From contig DVNW01000003.1 in NCBI GenBank assembly GCA_018714105.1, forward strand, positions 38,321 through 102,320: 64,000 nt of DNA, given 5' to 3'. The position numbers were made by a program, and so were the translations under genes. Below are positions 43,551 through 52,148 of this stretch, piece after piece (the first letter of the stretch is position 1; each line of letters opens with the position of its first letter). Source of the stretch: Candidatus Faecicola pullistercoris. GTDB lineage: Bacteria > Bacillota > Clostridia > Christensenellales > CAG-917. The notes under the pieces are model-generated. The model did no database searches. It was not told the origin of the DNA and saw nothing but the letters and a program-made list of their open reading frames with translations.

Positions 43551-44647
43551 AAATTCTTATAAGCGGCATAGGACGCTATCGCGGAGGAATAGGCAGCGTT
43601 GTTTACAACGTTATTTGCAATATGGACAAAACGAAGTTCGAACCCGTGATTCTGCTTACGTACGACAGCGTAACGGAAAAAGACTTTGCCGCGCTGGGCG
43701 TCGAAATTAAAAAGATCACTCCGTTCGGCCAGAGGGTGAAGCTTTATAAAAAAGAGCTGGAAAAGGTATTTGAGGAAGGCCGCTACGATTACGTCTGGAT
43801 AAACAACACCAGCAAGGTGGACGTGATTATTTTCAGGCTTGCAAAGAAATACGGCGTAAAAACGATAGCGCATTCGCACGGAGAGTGCGTTGAAGGCGGT
43901 TTAGCGAAAAAGCTTTTATACAAAAGCATAGAATTTTTCACGGCGGGTATATTCTACAAAAATCTGGATATAGCCCTTTCGTGTTCGCAGAGTTCGGCCG
44001 ATTATTTTTACAGCAAGCGTTACAGAAAAACGCATAAAGTCAACGTTTTGAGAAACTCTATCGATACCGGGAAGTTCAGGTTCGACGAGGACATGCGGCA
44101 GACTTTCAGAAAAGAACTGGGAATCGGACGGGAGGATATCGCAATAGTCAGCGTAGGCAGAATTACGGAGGTCAAAAACCCGCTGTTTCTTACGGACGTA
44201 CTGAAAAAGCTGCCCGAAAATTATAAGCTCGTTTACGTGGGCGACGGCGAAATGAAAGAGGAACTCATGCAAAAAATCCTCGCTTACGGGCTGGAAAACA
44301 GGGTTATCCTTACGGGTATCCGCAGCGACGTCGCGCAGCTTCTTAACGCCATGGACGTCTTTGTTCTGCCGTCTTTTCACGAAGGGTTTCCGGTGTCGGC
44401 AATCGAGGCTCAGGCTAACGGTCTGAACTGCGTCATATCCGATAGAGTAAGCGACGAATGCGTAATCACCGATTTATGTTCCCGTGAAAAGCTCGACGCT
44501 TCGGTCTGGGCGGAAAAAATAAGTTCTGTCCGTCAGGTGCGGCGTGAAACGTACGCCGACATGGTAAAGGAAAAAGGCTACGATAACCAATGTTACGCAA
44601 AGGAGTTTGAGAATATCATATTAAAAGACAAAGCGAATGTACATTAA
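43538..44647 (+). CDS. Family 4 (GT-B) glycosyltransferase
   Basis: 369 residues. N-terminal GT-B domain with RYRGGIGSVVYNVICNMDKT, KTIAHSHGE, and a C-terminal domain with VSVGRITEVKNPLFLTDVL, VYVGDGEMKEEL and LPSFHEGFPVSAIEAQANG, the E-x7-E motif of GT4 (about 291-299). Retaining transferase using a nucleotide sugar. Overlaps genes at both ends. Confidence 0.93.
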   Translation: MEKIKILISGIGRYRGGIGSVVYNVICNMDKTKFEPVILLTYDSVTEKDFAALGVEIKKITPFGQRVKLYKKELEKVFEEGRYDYVWINNTSKVDVIIFRLAKKYGVKTIAHSHGECVEGGLAKKLLYKSIEFFTAGIFYKNLDIALSCSQSSADYFYSKRYRKTHKVNVLRNSIDTGKFRFDEDMRQTFRKELGIGREDIAIVSVGRITEVKNPLFLTDVLKKLPENYKLVYVGDGEMKEELMQKILAYGLENRVILTGIRSDVAQLLNAMDVFVLPSFHEGFPVSAIEAQANGLNCVISDRVSDECVITDLCSREKLDASVWAEKISSVRQVRRETYADMVKEKGYDNQCYAKEFENIILKDKANVH

Positions 44648-46160
44648 TGACAATGCCTTGGAAACGAATAACAGGTTTAACGCGGCCGACGTGTTGATTG
44701 CAATATCGATTTTGTTCGAATCGGTATTGTGCGTCATGCAATTGTTCGGTATAAGCGAAGAGGTAAACAAAATGATGTTTGCCAATGTATACGTTTTGTT
44801 TTTTGCGGTTTTGTTTTATTTTTTATTGGTAGGGGTAAACAAACATTTTCTGATTTTTGCTTTTTACTGTTGTTTCTTTCTGTTTTTGCTCGGTCAGAAG
44901 ATGTTCAAATACATTGAAACCGGCGGTTACGACGAATTTCTGACTTTTGTGTTTTTAAAGCTCGATCCCGACGAATATTTTAAGTTCAGCTTTATAGTAT
45001 ACGGTGCGCTTACAGGCATATTCGCAGGGTACAGATTATCGTTTAACAGGTATTATATACTGAAATACCGCGACTCGGCTCGGGATTCGTGTTACTGCCC
45101 CGGGGCGGAAGACAGGCTGGCGGCGCGAAGACGTATTATCGTGCCGATGCTAGCTGTCTGCTTCGTGTGCGCGTTATATATGCAGGTCAAGATAGTGCTG
45201 ACAAAGGCGGACGTATCCTATACGGAAGGATATCTTATCAACGTGGACGTAAATCCCATAATAAAAGCGGGTAACTATCTGTTCGTAGGGTTTTTGTTTC
45301 TGTATTTATGCTGCCGCCCCAAATTAAGATATGCGGCCGTAGTGCTGGTCATGTTTCTGATTGTGGAAGGCGGTTTGCAGATGTTTACCGGCAGGCGTGC
45401 CCTTATCGCAAAGACTCTGCTTTTGGTAGTGTGGTACGTTATAAATTATTTCGGCTATGAGAAAAAGAAGATGCCTTACAGATATCTTATTTATCTTGCA
45501 CTTGCCGCTTTGGGCGGAATACTTTTGTTCTGGCTGATAGAACAGATACGCTCGGACGCCGATAAAAGTTTCAGTTTGTTCGGCGCGGTTAAAGACTTTC
45601 TGGTTTCCACGGGCGGATCGGATTCGGTTATAGCCAACACTATCCGCAATAAGGACGCCTTTCCCAAACACGGGATCGTTTATCTTCTTAACCCGATAAC
45701 CGAAACGCTTTTCGGCAACGCGCTGATTAACGAAATAAAGTGGAGGCTGTTCGGTATAGAAATACCCAGTTACGTTCAGGGCGTGGATTATATCGCACAC
45801 AGCGATTCTTTCGCGCATTGGATTTCTTATATAGTAAATCCCGATCTGTACGTAAAAGGTTACGGCATGGGATCGTCGTTCATTGCCGAGCTGTATCTGG
45901 CTTTCGGCGTCGTAGGCGTAATTGTCGGGGCCGTTTTTATAGGCAGGATTATTGCCGGACTGACTTCGTTCAATATCAACAAGACGTCGGTAGTCAAAAA
46001 CGCGGTGATGCTGTTTTTTGCATACAATCTGTTTACGTTGCCGCGAAGCGGCGTGTTCGATACCGCGACAGAGCTGCTGTATTTCTTGTGCGCCGTAATT
46101 ATTTACGAAATAACCGTCAAGGCCTTTGTCGCGAAAGGAATGAAAAATGAGCGATTATAA
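44637..46160 (+). CDS. Oligosaccharide repeat polymerase (Wzy-like)
   Basis: 507 residues with about eleven membrane helices and one sizeable external loop (about 320-400), the typical shape of O-antigen/capsule polymerases. Sequence similarity within the family is always low, so the call rests on topology and its place between glycosyltransferases and the flippase. Would join lipid-linked repeat units outside the membrane. Overlaps the preceding gene by 11 bases and the next by 14. Confidence 0.78.
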   Translation: MYINDNALETNNRFNAADVLIAISILFESVLCVMQLFGISEEVNKMMFANVYVLFFAVLFYFLLVGVNKHFLIFAFYCCFFLFLLGQKMFKYIETGGYDEFLTFVFLKLDPDEYFKFSFIVYGALTGIFAGYRLSFNRYYILKYRDSARDSCYCPGAEDRLAARRRIIVPMLAVCFVCALYMQVKIVLTKADVSYTEGYLINVDVNPIIKAGNYLFVGFLFLYLCCRPKLRYAAVVLVMFLIVEGGLQMFTGRRALIAKTLLLVVWYVINYFGYEKKKMPYRYLIYLALAALGGILLFWLIEQIRSDADKSFSLFGAVKDFLVSTGGSDSVIANTIRNKDAFPKHGIVYLLNPITETLFGNALINEIKWRLFGIEIPSYVQGVDYIAHSDSFAHWISYIVNPDLYVKGYGMGSSFIAELYLAFGVVGVIVGAVFIGRIIAGLTSFNINKTSVVKNAVMLFFAYNLFTLPRSGVFDTATELLYFLCAVIIYEITVKAFVAKGMKNERL

Positions 46161-47586
46161 GCAACTGGGGAAAAATACCGTAATATTTGCGATAGGTTCG
46201 TTTAGCGTAAAGGCTATACAGTTTTTCCTTATGCCGTTGATTACCGTTTCAATGACGACGGACGACTACGGAATGGCCGAATCGCTCATGAGCCTTACCG
46301 AACTTATCATACCGCTGCTTACGCTGGGATTGCAGGACGCCGTATTCAGATTTGCAATGAAAAAAGAGGTTAATCAGCAAAGCGTGCTGATTAATACAAT
46401 GATAATCGTGGTTGCGGGAGCGGCTTTGGTAATTATAGGAGCGCTTATAGCTTCTGTAAGCGTATCTCTCGAAGTCTGCCTTCTGTTTGCCGCATTGTAT
46501 ATATGCGTGGCATGTTCCAACGTATGGGGACAGTTCGTGAGAGGAACGGGTAAGGTAGCAACCTTTGCGGTAAGCGGTATTATTCAGGCGATTATTCTTG
46601 CCGTGAGCAACGCCGTTTTCGTATATTGGCTGCGCTGGGGAGCAAACGGATATTTGCTTTCTCTCGTCGCGTCATATCTGTCGTCGCTCACGGTTCTGTT
46701 TTTTGTGGGCGGAGTGTATAAAAACCTGAATCCGAAAGCGGCGGACAAGGCGCTTTTCAAGTCTATGTTCAGATACGCCTTGCCTCTTATGCCCACAATG
46801 ATATGCTGGTGGTTTATTCAGGTTGTCAACAGATACATTATAATATGGTTCTGCGGCGAGGGGGATGCGGGTCTGTACGTCGCATCGTCAAAAATAGCCA
46901 CGCTGATTAACATATTCGGAACGATATTTTTACAGGCCTGGACTATTTCGACCGTAAAATCCATAGACGACCGCGACAAATCCTCGTTCAATTCCAACAT
47001 ATTCAGATATTACAGCGCGTTTTTACACGTGGCGACAACGGGCTTGCTGCTTATACTTCCGTTTGTATCGGGATTTTTATTGAAAGGGGACTTCTCCGAT
47101 TCCTGGCGATACTCCTCGCTGGCCATATTTACCGCTATTATCAGCTGTTACTGTTCTTTCTTCGGAGCTTATTATAATGCCGCCATGAATACTAAGATGA
47201 TTTTCGTTTCCACTCTGGCCGGAGCGCTTACGAATTCGGTTGCCTGCCTTATTCTGGTGCCGTTTACGGGAATAAAAGGCGCGCTTATAGCTAGTCTTAC
47301 CGGTTACACGATAATGACTCTTATAAGGGTAGTAGACACGCGAAAATACTCCGAAATAAAGGTAAACGCGATTAAAGAAATTATTGTTCTGCTTCTGATT
47401 GCGGGACAATCGGTTTTTATACTCGAAAGCGCGAAAATTTCTTCGCCATATTTATATTACGGAATACAGGTTGCTATTGTATTCGCGGTGGCGGCGCTGC
47501 ATTTTAAAGACGTTATATATTTATGCTCAAGAATTTTTTCACTTATAAAAAACAGGAGAAAAGGAGATTGCGGTACCAATGAATAA
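46147..47586 (+). CDS. Wzx-type polysaccharide flippase
   Basis: 479 residues, about 12 to 14 hydrophobic helices; MATE/MOP superfamily polysaccharide export protein (KNTVIFAIGSFSVKAIQFFL, YGMAESLMSLTELIIPLLTL, GDAGLYVASSKIATLINIFG). Moves lipid-linked repeat units to the outer face. Pairs with the Wzy-like gene before it, which defines a Wzx/Wzy pathway rather than an ABC exporter. Overlaps the LicD gene by 8 bases. Confidence 0.92.
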   Translation: MSDYKQLGKNTVIFAIGSFSVKAIQFFLMPLITVSMTTDDYGMAESLMSLTELIIPLLTLGLQDAVFRFAMKKEVNQQSVLINTMIIVVAGAALVIIGALIASVSVSLEVCLLFAALYICVACSNVWGQFVRGTGKVATFAVSGIIQAIILAVSNAVFVYWLRWGANGYLLSLVASYLSSLTVLFFVGGVYKNLNPKAADKALFKSMFRYALPLMPTMICWWFIQVVNRYIIIWFCGEGDAGLYVASSKIATLINIFGTIFLQAWTISTVKSIDDRDKSSFNSNIFRYYSAFLHVATTGLLLILPFVSGFLLKGDFSDSWRYSSLAIFTAIISCYCSFFGAYYNAAMNTKMIFVSTLAGALTNSVACLILVPFTGIKGALIASLTGYTIMTLIRVVDTRKYSEIKVNAIKEIIVLLLIAGQSVFILESAKISSPYLYYGIQVAIVFAVAALHFKDVIYLCSRIFSLIKNRRKGDCGTNE

Positions 47587-48427
47587 CGAGTCGGACAGCA
47601 TTGTATTGAAACGGAAACTTTTGAAAATGGCAAAAATTTTTCACGAATTTTGTCAGAGCAACGGTATTGAATATTTTATGATAGGCGGTACCATGCTGGG
47701 CGCGGTAAGGCATAAGGGTTTTATCCCGTGGGACGACGATATAGATTTCGGCGTTCCCAGAAAAAGCTATGAAAAAATGCTTTCATTAAGGGACCGCCTT
47801 CCGGAGGGCTATACGTTTAACGTGCCGTCTGACGGCAAAAACTTCAAATACGGATTTTGCAAAATGTACGACGAAAATACCACTTTCGTCGAATCCGGGA
47901 AGGATACCCGGTTTATAGGCGGAGTTTTTATAGACGTTTTTCCTATTGACAACATAGGCGACGACTACGGCAAAGCGCTTAAAATAATGAAGTCGGTAAA
48001 GGCGAGAAAACGGTTTGTTTCGGCAATTTATCAGAAAGGCAACCGTACCGGTTTGATCAAAACGGTGGTAGCCAGACTTTTACAGCTTATACCCGAAAAT
48101 CCCAAATTGCTCGATTTACCTTATAAGCCCGTCAAAAAGTTTAAGGACAAGCCTTCCGAATACCTTGTCAACGTGTACGGAGCCTATAACGAAAGAGAAA
48201 TCACCCCGACAGAGGTAATAGGGAATCCTGTGCTTTACGAATTCGAGGATACCGCTTTTTACGGAGTCGAGGACTACGACAAGTATCTTACGACCGTTTA
48301 CGGGGATTATATGACTCCGCCTCCCGAAGACAAAAGAGGGGGACACTCGATAATTTACGTGAATTACGATCTGCCTTATAAAGAATATGCAAAAAGGCAG
48401 CTTACCGACAGCGCGGACGGCAAATAA
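47579..48427 (+). CDS. LicD-family phosphotransferase
   Basis: 282 residues. LicD domain with the signature EYFMIGGTMLGAVRHKGFIP (about 31-50) and the metal-binding WDDDIDFGVPRKSYE (about 51-65). Known members move phosphocholine, or other phospho-alcohols, from a CDP donor to a surface glycan. The following gene makes CDP-glycerol, so phosphoglycerol is a likely group here. No choline kinase or CTP:phosphocholine cytidylyltransferase is in the window. Overlaps the flippase gene. Confidence 0.9.
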   Translation: MNNESDSIVLKRKLLKMAKIFHEFCQSNGIEYFMIGGTMLGAVRHKGFIPWDDDIDFGVPRKSYEKMLSLRDRLPEGYTFNVPSDGKNFKYGFCKMYDENTTFVESGKDTRFIGGVFIDVFPIDNIGDDYGKALKIMKSVKARKRFVSAIYQKGNRTGLIKTVVARLLQLIPENPKLLDLPYKPVKKFKDKPSEYLVNVYGAYNEREITPTEVIGNPVLYEFEDTAFYGVEDYDKYLTTVYGDYMTPPPEDKRGGHSIIYVNYDLPYKEYAKRQLTDSADGK

Positions 48428-48487
48428 TTATGCGGATCAATAACTTTGTCCGTTATTCTGCGGGCAAGGTAATATAAAGGAGAAAAA

Positions 48488-48883
48488 ATGAAAAAGGTTT
48501 TAACTTACGGCACCTTCGATTTACTTCACTACGGGCACATCAATCTGCTTGAAAGGGCCAAGGCCCTGGGGGATTATCTCGTTGTAGGGCTTTCCACCGA
48601 CGAGTTCAACGGTCTTAAAGGCAAAAAGTGTTATTTTTCTTACGAAGAGCGCAAAAAAATGCTGGAAGCGCTGAGATGCGTGGATCTGGTTATCGAGGAA
48701 AACTGCTGGGAGCAGAAAATTTCCGACGTGAAAGAGTTCAGAATCGACGTTTTCGTGATGGGCGACGATTGGAAAGGCAAATTCGATTTTCTGAAAGATT
48801 ACTGCGAAGTGATATATCTCCCGCGGACGCCCGAGATATCGACTACGCAGATCAAAAACGATATCGCAAACAAAAATATTTAA
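48488..48883 (+). CDS. tagD: Glycerol-3-phosphate cytidylyltransferase
   Basis: 131 residues, the usual TagD length. Makes CDP-glycerol from CTP and sn-glycerol-3-phosphate. TYGTFDLLHYGHINLLERAK (about 6-25) holds the HxGH motif; WKGKFDFL, then RTPEISTTQIKNDI at the C-terminus (the RTxGISTT region). AAGGAG site. Last gene of the polysaccharide operon, 60 bases after licD. Related enzymes using ribitol phosphate are longer, which favours glycerol. No teichoic-acid polymerase is seen here. Confidence 0.93.
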   Translation: MKKVLTYGTFDLLHYGHINLLERAKALGDYLVVGLSTDEFNGLKGKKCYFSYEERKKMLEALRCVDLVIEENCWEQKISDVKEFRIDVFVMGDDWKGKFDFLKDYCEVIYLPRTPEISTTQIKNDIANKNI

Positions 48884-48905
48884 TTTTACAAATTAATTCC
48901 GGATT

Positions 48906-48939
48906 GTTTGGTAAAAAGCAACTTTGATTTGTTATATAG
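48906..48939 (+). promoter_or_regulatory. ECF-type promoter P1, autoregulatory
   Basis: GTTTGG (48906-48911) as -35, with TTTGTTATATAG ending at 48939 as -10 region. Aligns without gaps over 34 bases to a second copy at 50853-50886 upstream of the lipoprotein gene. Only about 7 bases separate it from the ATG at 48947. Confidence 0.75.
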
Positions 48940-48946
48940 AGGGTAA

Positions 48947-49483
48947 ATGAAAAACAAGTCGCTCGAAAGGGCAATGGAGAATTTCAAAAACGGCGACGAA
49001 CAGGCGTTTGATTATATTTATCGGAATACCTATAAGGTACTGTTCTTCGTGGTGCACAACATAGTGCGCGACAGGGCGGCGGCCGAGGATATACTGCAGG
49101 ACACCTATCTCACCGCGTTCAGGAAGGCGGGCGAATACGCGCAGAACAATCTTCTGGCCTGGCTGACCGTAGCGGCAAAGAACAACGCCATAAACTATTT
49201 TAACCGGAGAAAGAGGGAACATTTAACCGATTTCACCGCGGAGAGCGCGTACATAGAGGGGGATTTCAAAATGCCCGACGAGGACAGCTTCGGCATAATA
49301 GCGCTTGCCGAAAACCTGCTTTCCGAAACGGATTTCGAAATTGTGGTGATGTGCACTATAGCGGGATACAGGCGCAGGGAGGTGGCGGCTATAAAGAATA
49401 TGCCCGTGTCCTCGGTAACTTACAGGCTGAAAACCGCGCTCGGCGTTTTGCAGAAAAACATGGAAAAAGGAGGCGCGAACTAA
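48947..49483 (+). CDS. ECF-type RNA polymerase sigma factor
   Basis: 178 residues. Sigma-2 region with RDRAAAEDILQDTYLTAFRK (about 42-61), sigma-4 helix-turn-helix GYRRREVAAIKNMPVSSVTY (about 141-160). No sigma-1.1 or 3 region. The GAGGG ribosome site lies at the end of its ECF-like promoter. Its stop overlaps the start of the membrane anti-sigma gene (TAATG), the normal arrangement for a sigma/anti-sigma pair. Signals sensed outside presumably release it to transcribe its own operon and the lipoprotein gene. Confidence 0.92.
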   Translation: MKNKSLERAMENFKNGDEQAFDYIYRNTYKVLFFVVHNIVRDRAAAEDILQDTYLTAFRKAGEYAQNNLLAWLTVAAKNNAINYFNRRKREHLTDFTAESAYIEGDFKMPDEDSFGIIALAENLLSETDFEIVVMCTIAGYRRREVAAIKNMPVSSVTYRLKTALGVLQKNMEKGGAN

Positions 49484-50715
49484 TGAGCAGAATATCCCGA
49501 CAACTTAAAAAGCAGGCGGATTTTGTATTGCCGGACGAAAAAGTAAAGGAGCAAATTAAAGACCGTCTCGGCATTTCGGCAAAAGCGCGCCGGAACATAT
49601 CATTTTCAAAGTTTGCCGCAATAGGAGCGGTATTGCTTGTTTTCGCATTGACGGCGGCGGCCATAGGTATTTTCGGCGGCGACCGCACGGGCGGAAAAAA
49701 CGACAACGGCGGCGATATGCAGGGCGGCGGCGGAATATTCAATCCCGTATCCGAAACGTATATAAGCATAAGCATCAATCCCGCATTCGAGATAACCGCC
49801 GACACAAACGACAAGGTTACCTCGGTAACAGGGCTTAACAGCGACGCACGGCTTGTTATGCTGGGGAAGAGCTATACAGGAAAACCCGTACTTGACGTAT
49901 GCGAAGATATCGTGAAAACGGCCATACACCTGGGATACGTAAACGAGGAGAATCTCGATATAAATATTGTTGCGGCTAATGCCGATAATGACAAGGAAAA
50001 CAGCACAATCAGCGGTTTACAGAGTGTAATAAGCAGCTTAATCAGTGCGGAGTATACAAACGCCGTTCTTGCCGTAAGCAACGAGGAGACTGCGCGCAAC
50101 GAGCTCATAGCCGCCCTCAGCGGTATGTTCGGAAGCAATCCCGACAAATATCAGCAGGCAACCGTTAAAGAGCTTGTCCGCCTTCTTAACAGTTACGACA
50201 TAACCCGGGAAGAGGAACTGGACGCTCTCGAAGAAGAGTGGGAAAGGCTGCTTGAAAACGAAGGTTACGACGACGATATCGCCGAGGATATAATCGACGA
50301 ATGGAAAGAAAGCACCTTAAAGCCTTTAGCCGGAGATTTCGAGGATAAGCTCGACGATTATATCGACGTATACGAACTGTTCCGCATGGGCGAGGGCAAC
50401 AGCGAGGATAAAGCCGAGAGTCTTGCCGAGGCGGAAGAGCAGCGTTTGAAAACGGAATATCTTTACAATCCCGCATACGCTACCCCGTACGAAGCGCGTC
50501 GCGCCCTGTGCGCCGAGCTCGACAGGCTGTGGGAAAAGAAAGTTCTGCCCGCATATCTCGACGTATATTGCGGCCGTATGAGTCAGGCGGGTAACGGGCA
50601 GGATGAGGCGTTGAAACAGGAGGAGGAAAAAAGAATAAGAGAAATGTCGCAGTATAAAATGCGCGACTATATAGAAGAGCAGTTAGAACGATGGTTCGAC
50701 CCCGACGACGATTGA
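49483..50715 (+). CDS. RsgI-like transmembrane anti-sigma factor with novel C-terminal domain
   Basis: 410 residues from ATG 49483. Cytoplasmic N-terminus (1-41), one membrane helix (about 42-64), a Gly/Asp-rich linker, then a domain like the RsgI middle domain (YISISINPAFEITADTNDKV, TSVTGLNSDARLVM, about 93-127, continuing to about 195 with INIVAANADNDKENS). The rest (about 230-410) is acidic, helical and without a match I know, instead of the carbohydrate-binding modules of clostridial RsgI. Seen: order and motifs. Inferred: it holds the sigma factor and senses an envelope state. The N-terminal segment lacks a clear zinc-binding anti-sigma motif. Confidence 0.75.
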   Translation: MSRISRQLKKQADFVLPDEKVKEQIKDRLGISAKARRNISFSKFAAIGAVLLVFALTAAAIGIFGGDRTGGKNDNGGDMQGGGGIFNPVSETYISISINPAFEITADTNDKVTSVTGLNSDARLVMLGKSYTGKPVLDVCEDIVKTAIHLGYVNEENLDINIVAANADNDKENSTISGLQSVISSLISAEYTNAVLAVSNEETARNELIAALSGMFGSNPDKYQQATVKELVRLLNSYDITREEELDALEEEWERLLENEGYDDDIAEDIIDEWKESTLKPLAGDFEDKLDDYIDVYELFRMGEGNSEDKAESLAEAEEQRLKTEYLYNPAYATPYEARRALCAELDRLWEKKVLPAYLDVYCGRMSQAGNGQDEALKQEEEKRIREMSQYKMRDYIEEQLERWFDPDDD

Positions 50716-50718
50716 AAG

Positions 50719-50741
50719 AGCCCCGAACGGGGCTTTTTTAA
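50719..50741 (+). terminator. Terminator after the anti-sigma gene
   Basis: AGCCCC-GAAC-GGGGCT followed by TTTTTT. Confidence 0.9.
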
Positions 50742-50852
50742 CGCGGCAGAGCTGCACGGCAATTTAAAATTTTTCTGTTTATATATTAATGTATATATGT
50801 AATATACTAAATTTGCAGTAATAAAAAAACAAATTAAAAAAATATTTGAAAA

Positions 50853-50886
50853 GTTTGGCAAAAAAACGGATTCGTTTGTTATATAG
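50853..50886 (+). promoter_or_regulatory. ECF-type promoter P2, before the lipoprotein gene
   Basis: GTTTGG (50853-50858) and TTTGTTATATAG (50875-50886). Same length and the same end blocks as P1 at 48906-48939, so both are very probably read by the ECF sigma factor encoded at 48947. Confidence 0.8.
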
Positions 50887-50912
50887 TCAAACAAAACACG
50901 GAGGACACAGTT

Positions 50913-51986
50913 ATGAAAAGGAAATTAATGATTATCGCAACGGTTGCAGTGGTGGCCTTGTTGTCCTTTGCGCTTGTAGCCTGCACCGACAACGACAGCG
51001 ATAAAGTAAACGGAAACGGCAGCGGAGCCGACCTGTCCACAAAAGATATATTCGCTTTGTCCGCAAGCTCGTCGGCAATAATGCTTGATGAAGCCGCAAA
51101 GAGCCGGAACGACTCGGCGGTATCGGCATCGGACGTGAGTGCCGAGGCGCCCGCTCAGGCCGCACAAAGCGGCGCTGCGGCTCAGTCGCCCGCATACGGC
51201 TCCGAGCTTACCGAGGAAGAAAAGCAGATGCTTATGGAGCAGCTTGCCGTACTTGAGAACTTTATAGGCGACAACGCGGTTACGGTAACCGAGGCCCTGG
51301 TAGGGGAAGACAGCGCATATTTCGGCATCTACGAATACAGCATGATTATTGCCACCAACGATCTCAGCGGCGTCAGACACACCTTTGAAATGTACTACAA
51401 CCAGACCTATCTCGGAACCGAAGTCGATTATGACGACGACAAGCCCTTCTTCGGCCAGAACGGAGGCGATTTCGAACAGGAAGAGTCTTTCAGGCTCGAC
51501 GGCGTCGTACTCTATCAGGGAATTGAATATCAGCTGACGGGCATTAAGGAAATCGAAACCGAAGTAGAGCACGGACAGACCGAAACCGAAACGAAAATAG
51601 AAATAATCGTTAAAAAGGACGTCGGCGAATATGTCAGGTTCGAGCAGGAGATAAGCACCGAGGCTGACGAAACCGAGCAGGAGTTCTCGTACGAATACTA
51701 TCAGAACGGCAGAAAGGTCAAGGAATTTTCTTTGGAAATAGGCGTTGAAAACGGCAAAAAGGAAATGGAAATGACCAGCATCGAAAACGGTAAAACGTTT
51801 AAAGTAGAGTACGAAGAAAAGAGAGCAGCCAACGGCAAAGACTTTATAGAGGCGGAGGTAGTTCAGAACGGGGTTAAAACCGAAGTTATAATCACCGTTG
51901 AAGGCGCCGGCACGGAGGAAGATCCTTACAGATACGTCTACCGCCACGGCGACGACGACTGGTTTGAGTACCGCAACAGAAGGTAA
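50913..51986 (+). CDS. Lipoprotein, probable ECF-sigma target
   Basis: 357 residues. Signal peptide (about 1-23) ending in the lipobox SFALVAC; Cys 24 would be lipidated. A Ser/Ala/Asp-rich spacer (about 25-100) leads to a beta-rich, Glu-rich domain with repeated 'ENGK'-type turns (VENGKKEMEMTSIENGKTFK), which resembles repeats in other clostridial surface lipoproteins. No enzyme motif seen. The GGAGG site and the matching ECF promoter are clear, and a strong terminator follows. It probably guards or reports on the envelope in the sigma factor's response. Confidence 0.8.
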   Translation: MKRKLMIIATVAVVALLSFALVACTDNDSDKVNGNGSGADLSTKDIFALSASSSAIMLDEAAKSRNDSAVSASDVSAEAPAQAAQSGAAAQSPAYGSELTEEEKQMLMEQLAVLENFIGDNAVTVTEALVGEDSAYFGIYEYSMIIATNDLSGVRHTFEMYYNQTYLGTEVDYDDDKPFFGQNGGDFEQEESFRLDGVVLYQGIEYQLTGIKEIETEVEHGQTETETKIEIIVKKDVGEYVRFEQEISTEADETEQEFSYEYYQNGRKVKEFSLEIGVENGKKEMEMTSIENGKTFKVEYEEKRAANGKDFIEAEVVQNGVKTEVIITVEGAGTEEDPYRYVYRHGDDDWFEYRNRR

Positions 51987-52011
51987 CATCCGACATAGCT
52001 TCCAAAATTAT

Positions 52012-52039
52012 AAAAAAGGGTGGTTAACCACCCTTTTTT
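52012..52039 (+). terminator. Terminator after the lipoprotein
   Basis: AAAAAAGGGTGG-TTAA-CCACCCTTTTTT, a perfect 12-bp stem. Confidence 0.93.
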
Positions 52040-52087
52040 ATAATTTAAACTGCGTGATTTGACAAATACGGTCATGCGCGGCGCGGC

Positions 52088-52117
52088 TTGACATTTTTGC
52101 GCGCACTGCGTTATAAT
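52088..52117 (+). promoter_or_regulatory. Promoter of the YwaF-like membrane gene
   Basis: TTGACA (52088-52093) and TATAAT (52112-52117), spacer 18. Confidence 0.75.
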
Positions 52118-52148
52118 ATTTACGATTCACCAAGGAAAAGAGGGACTC

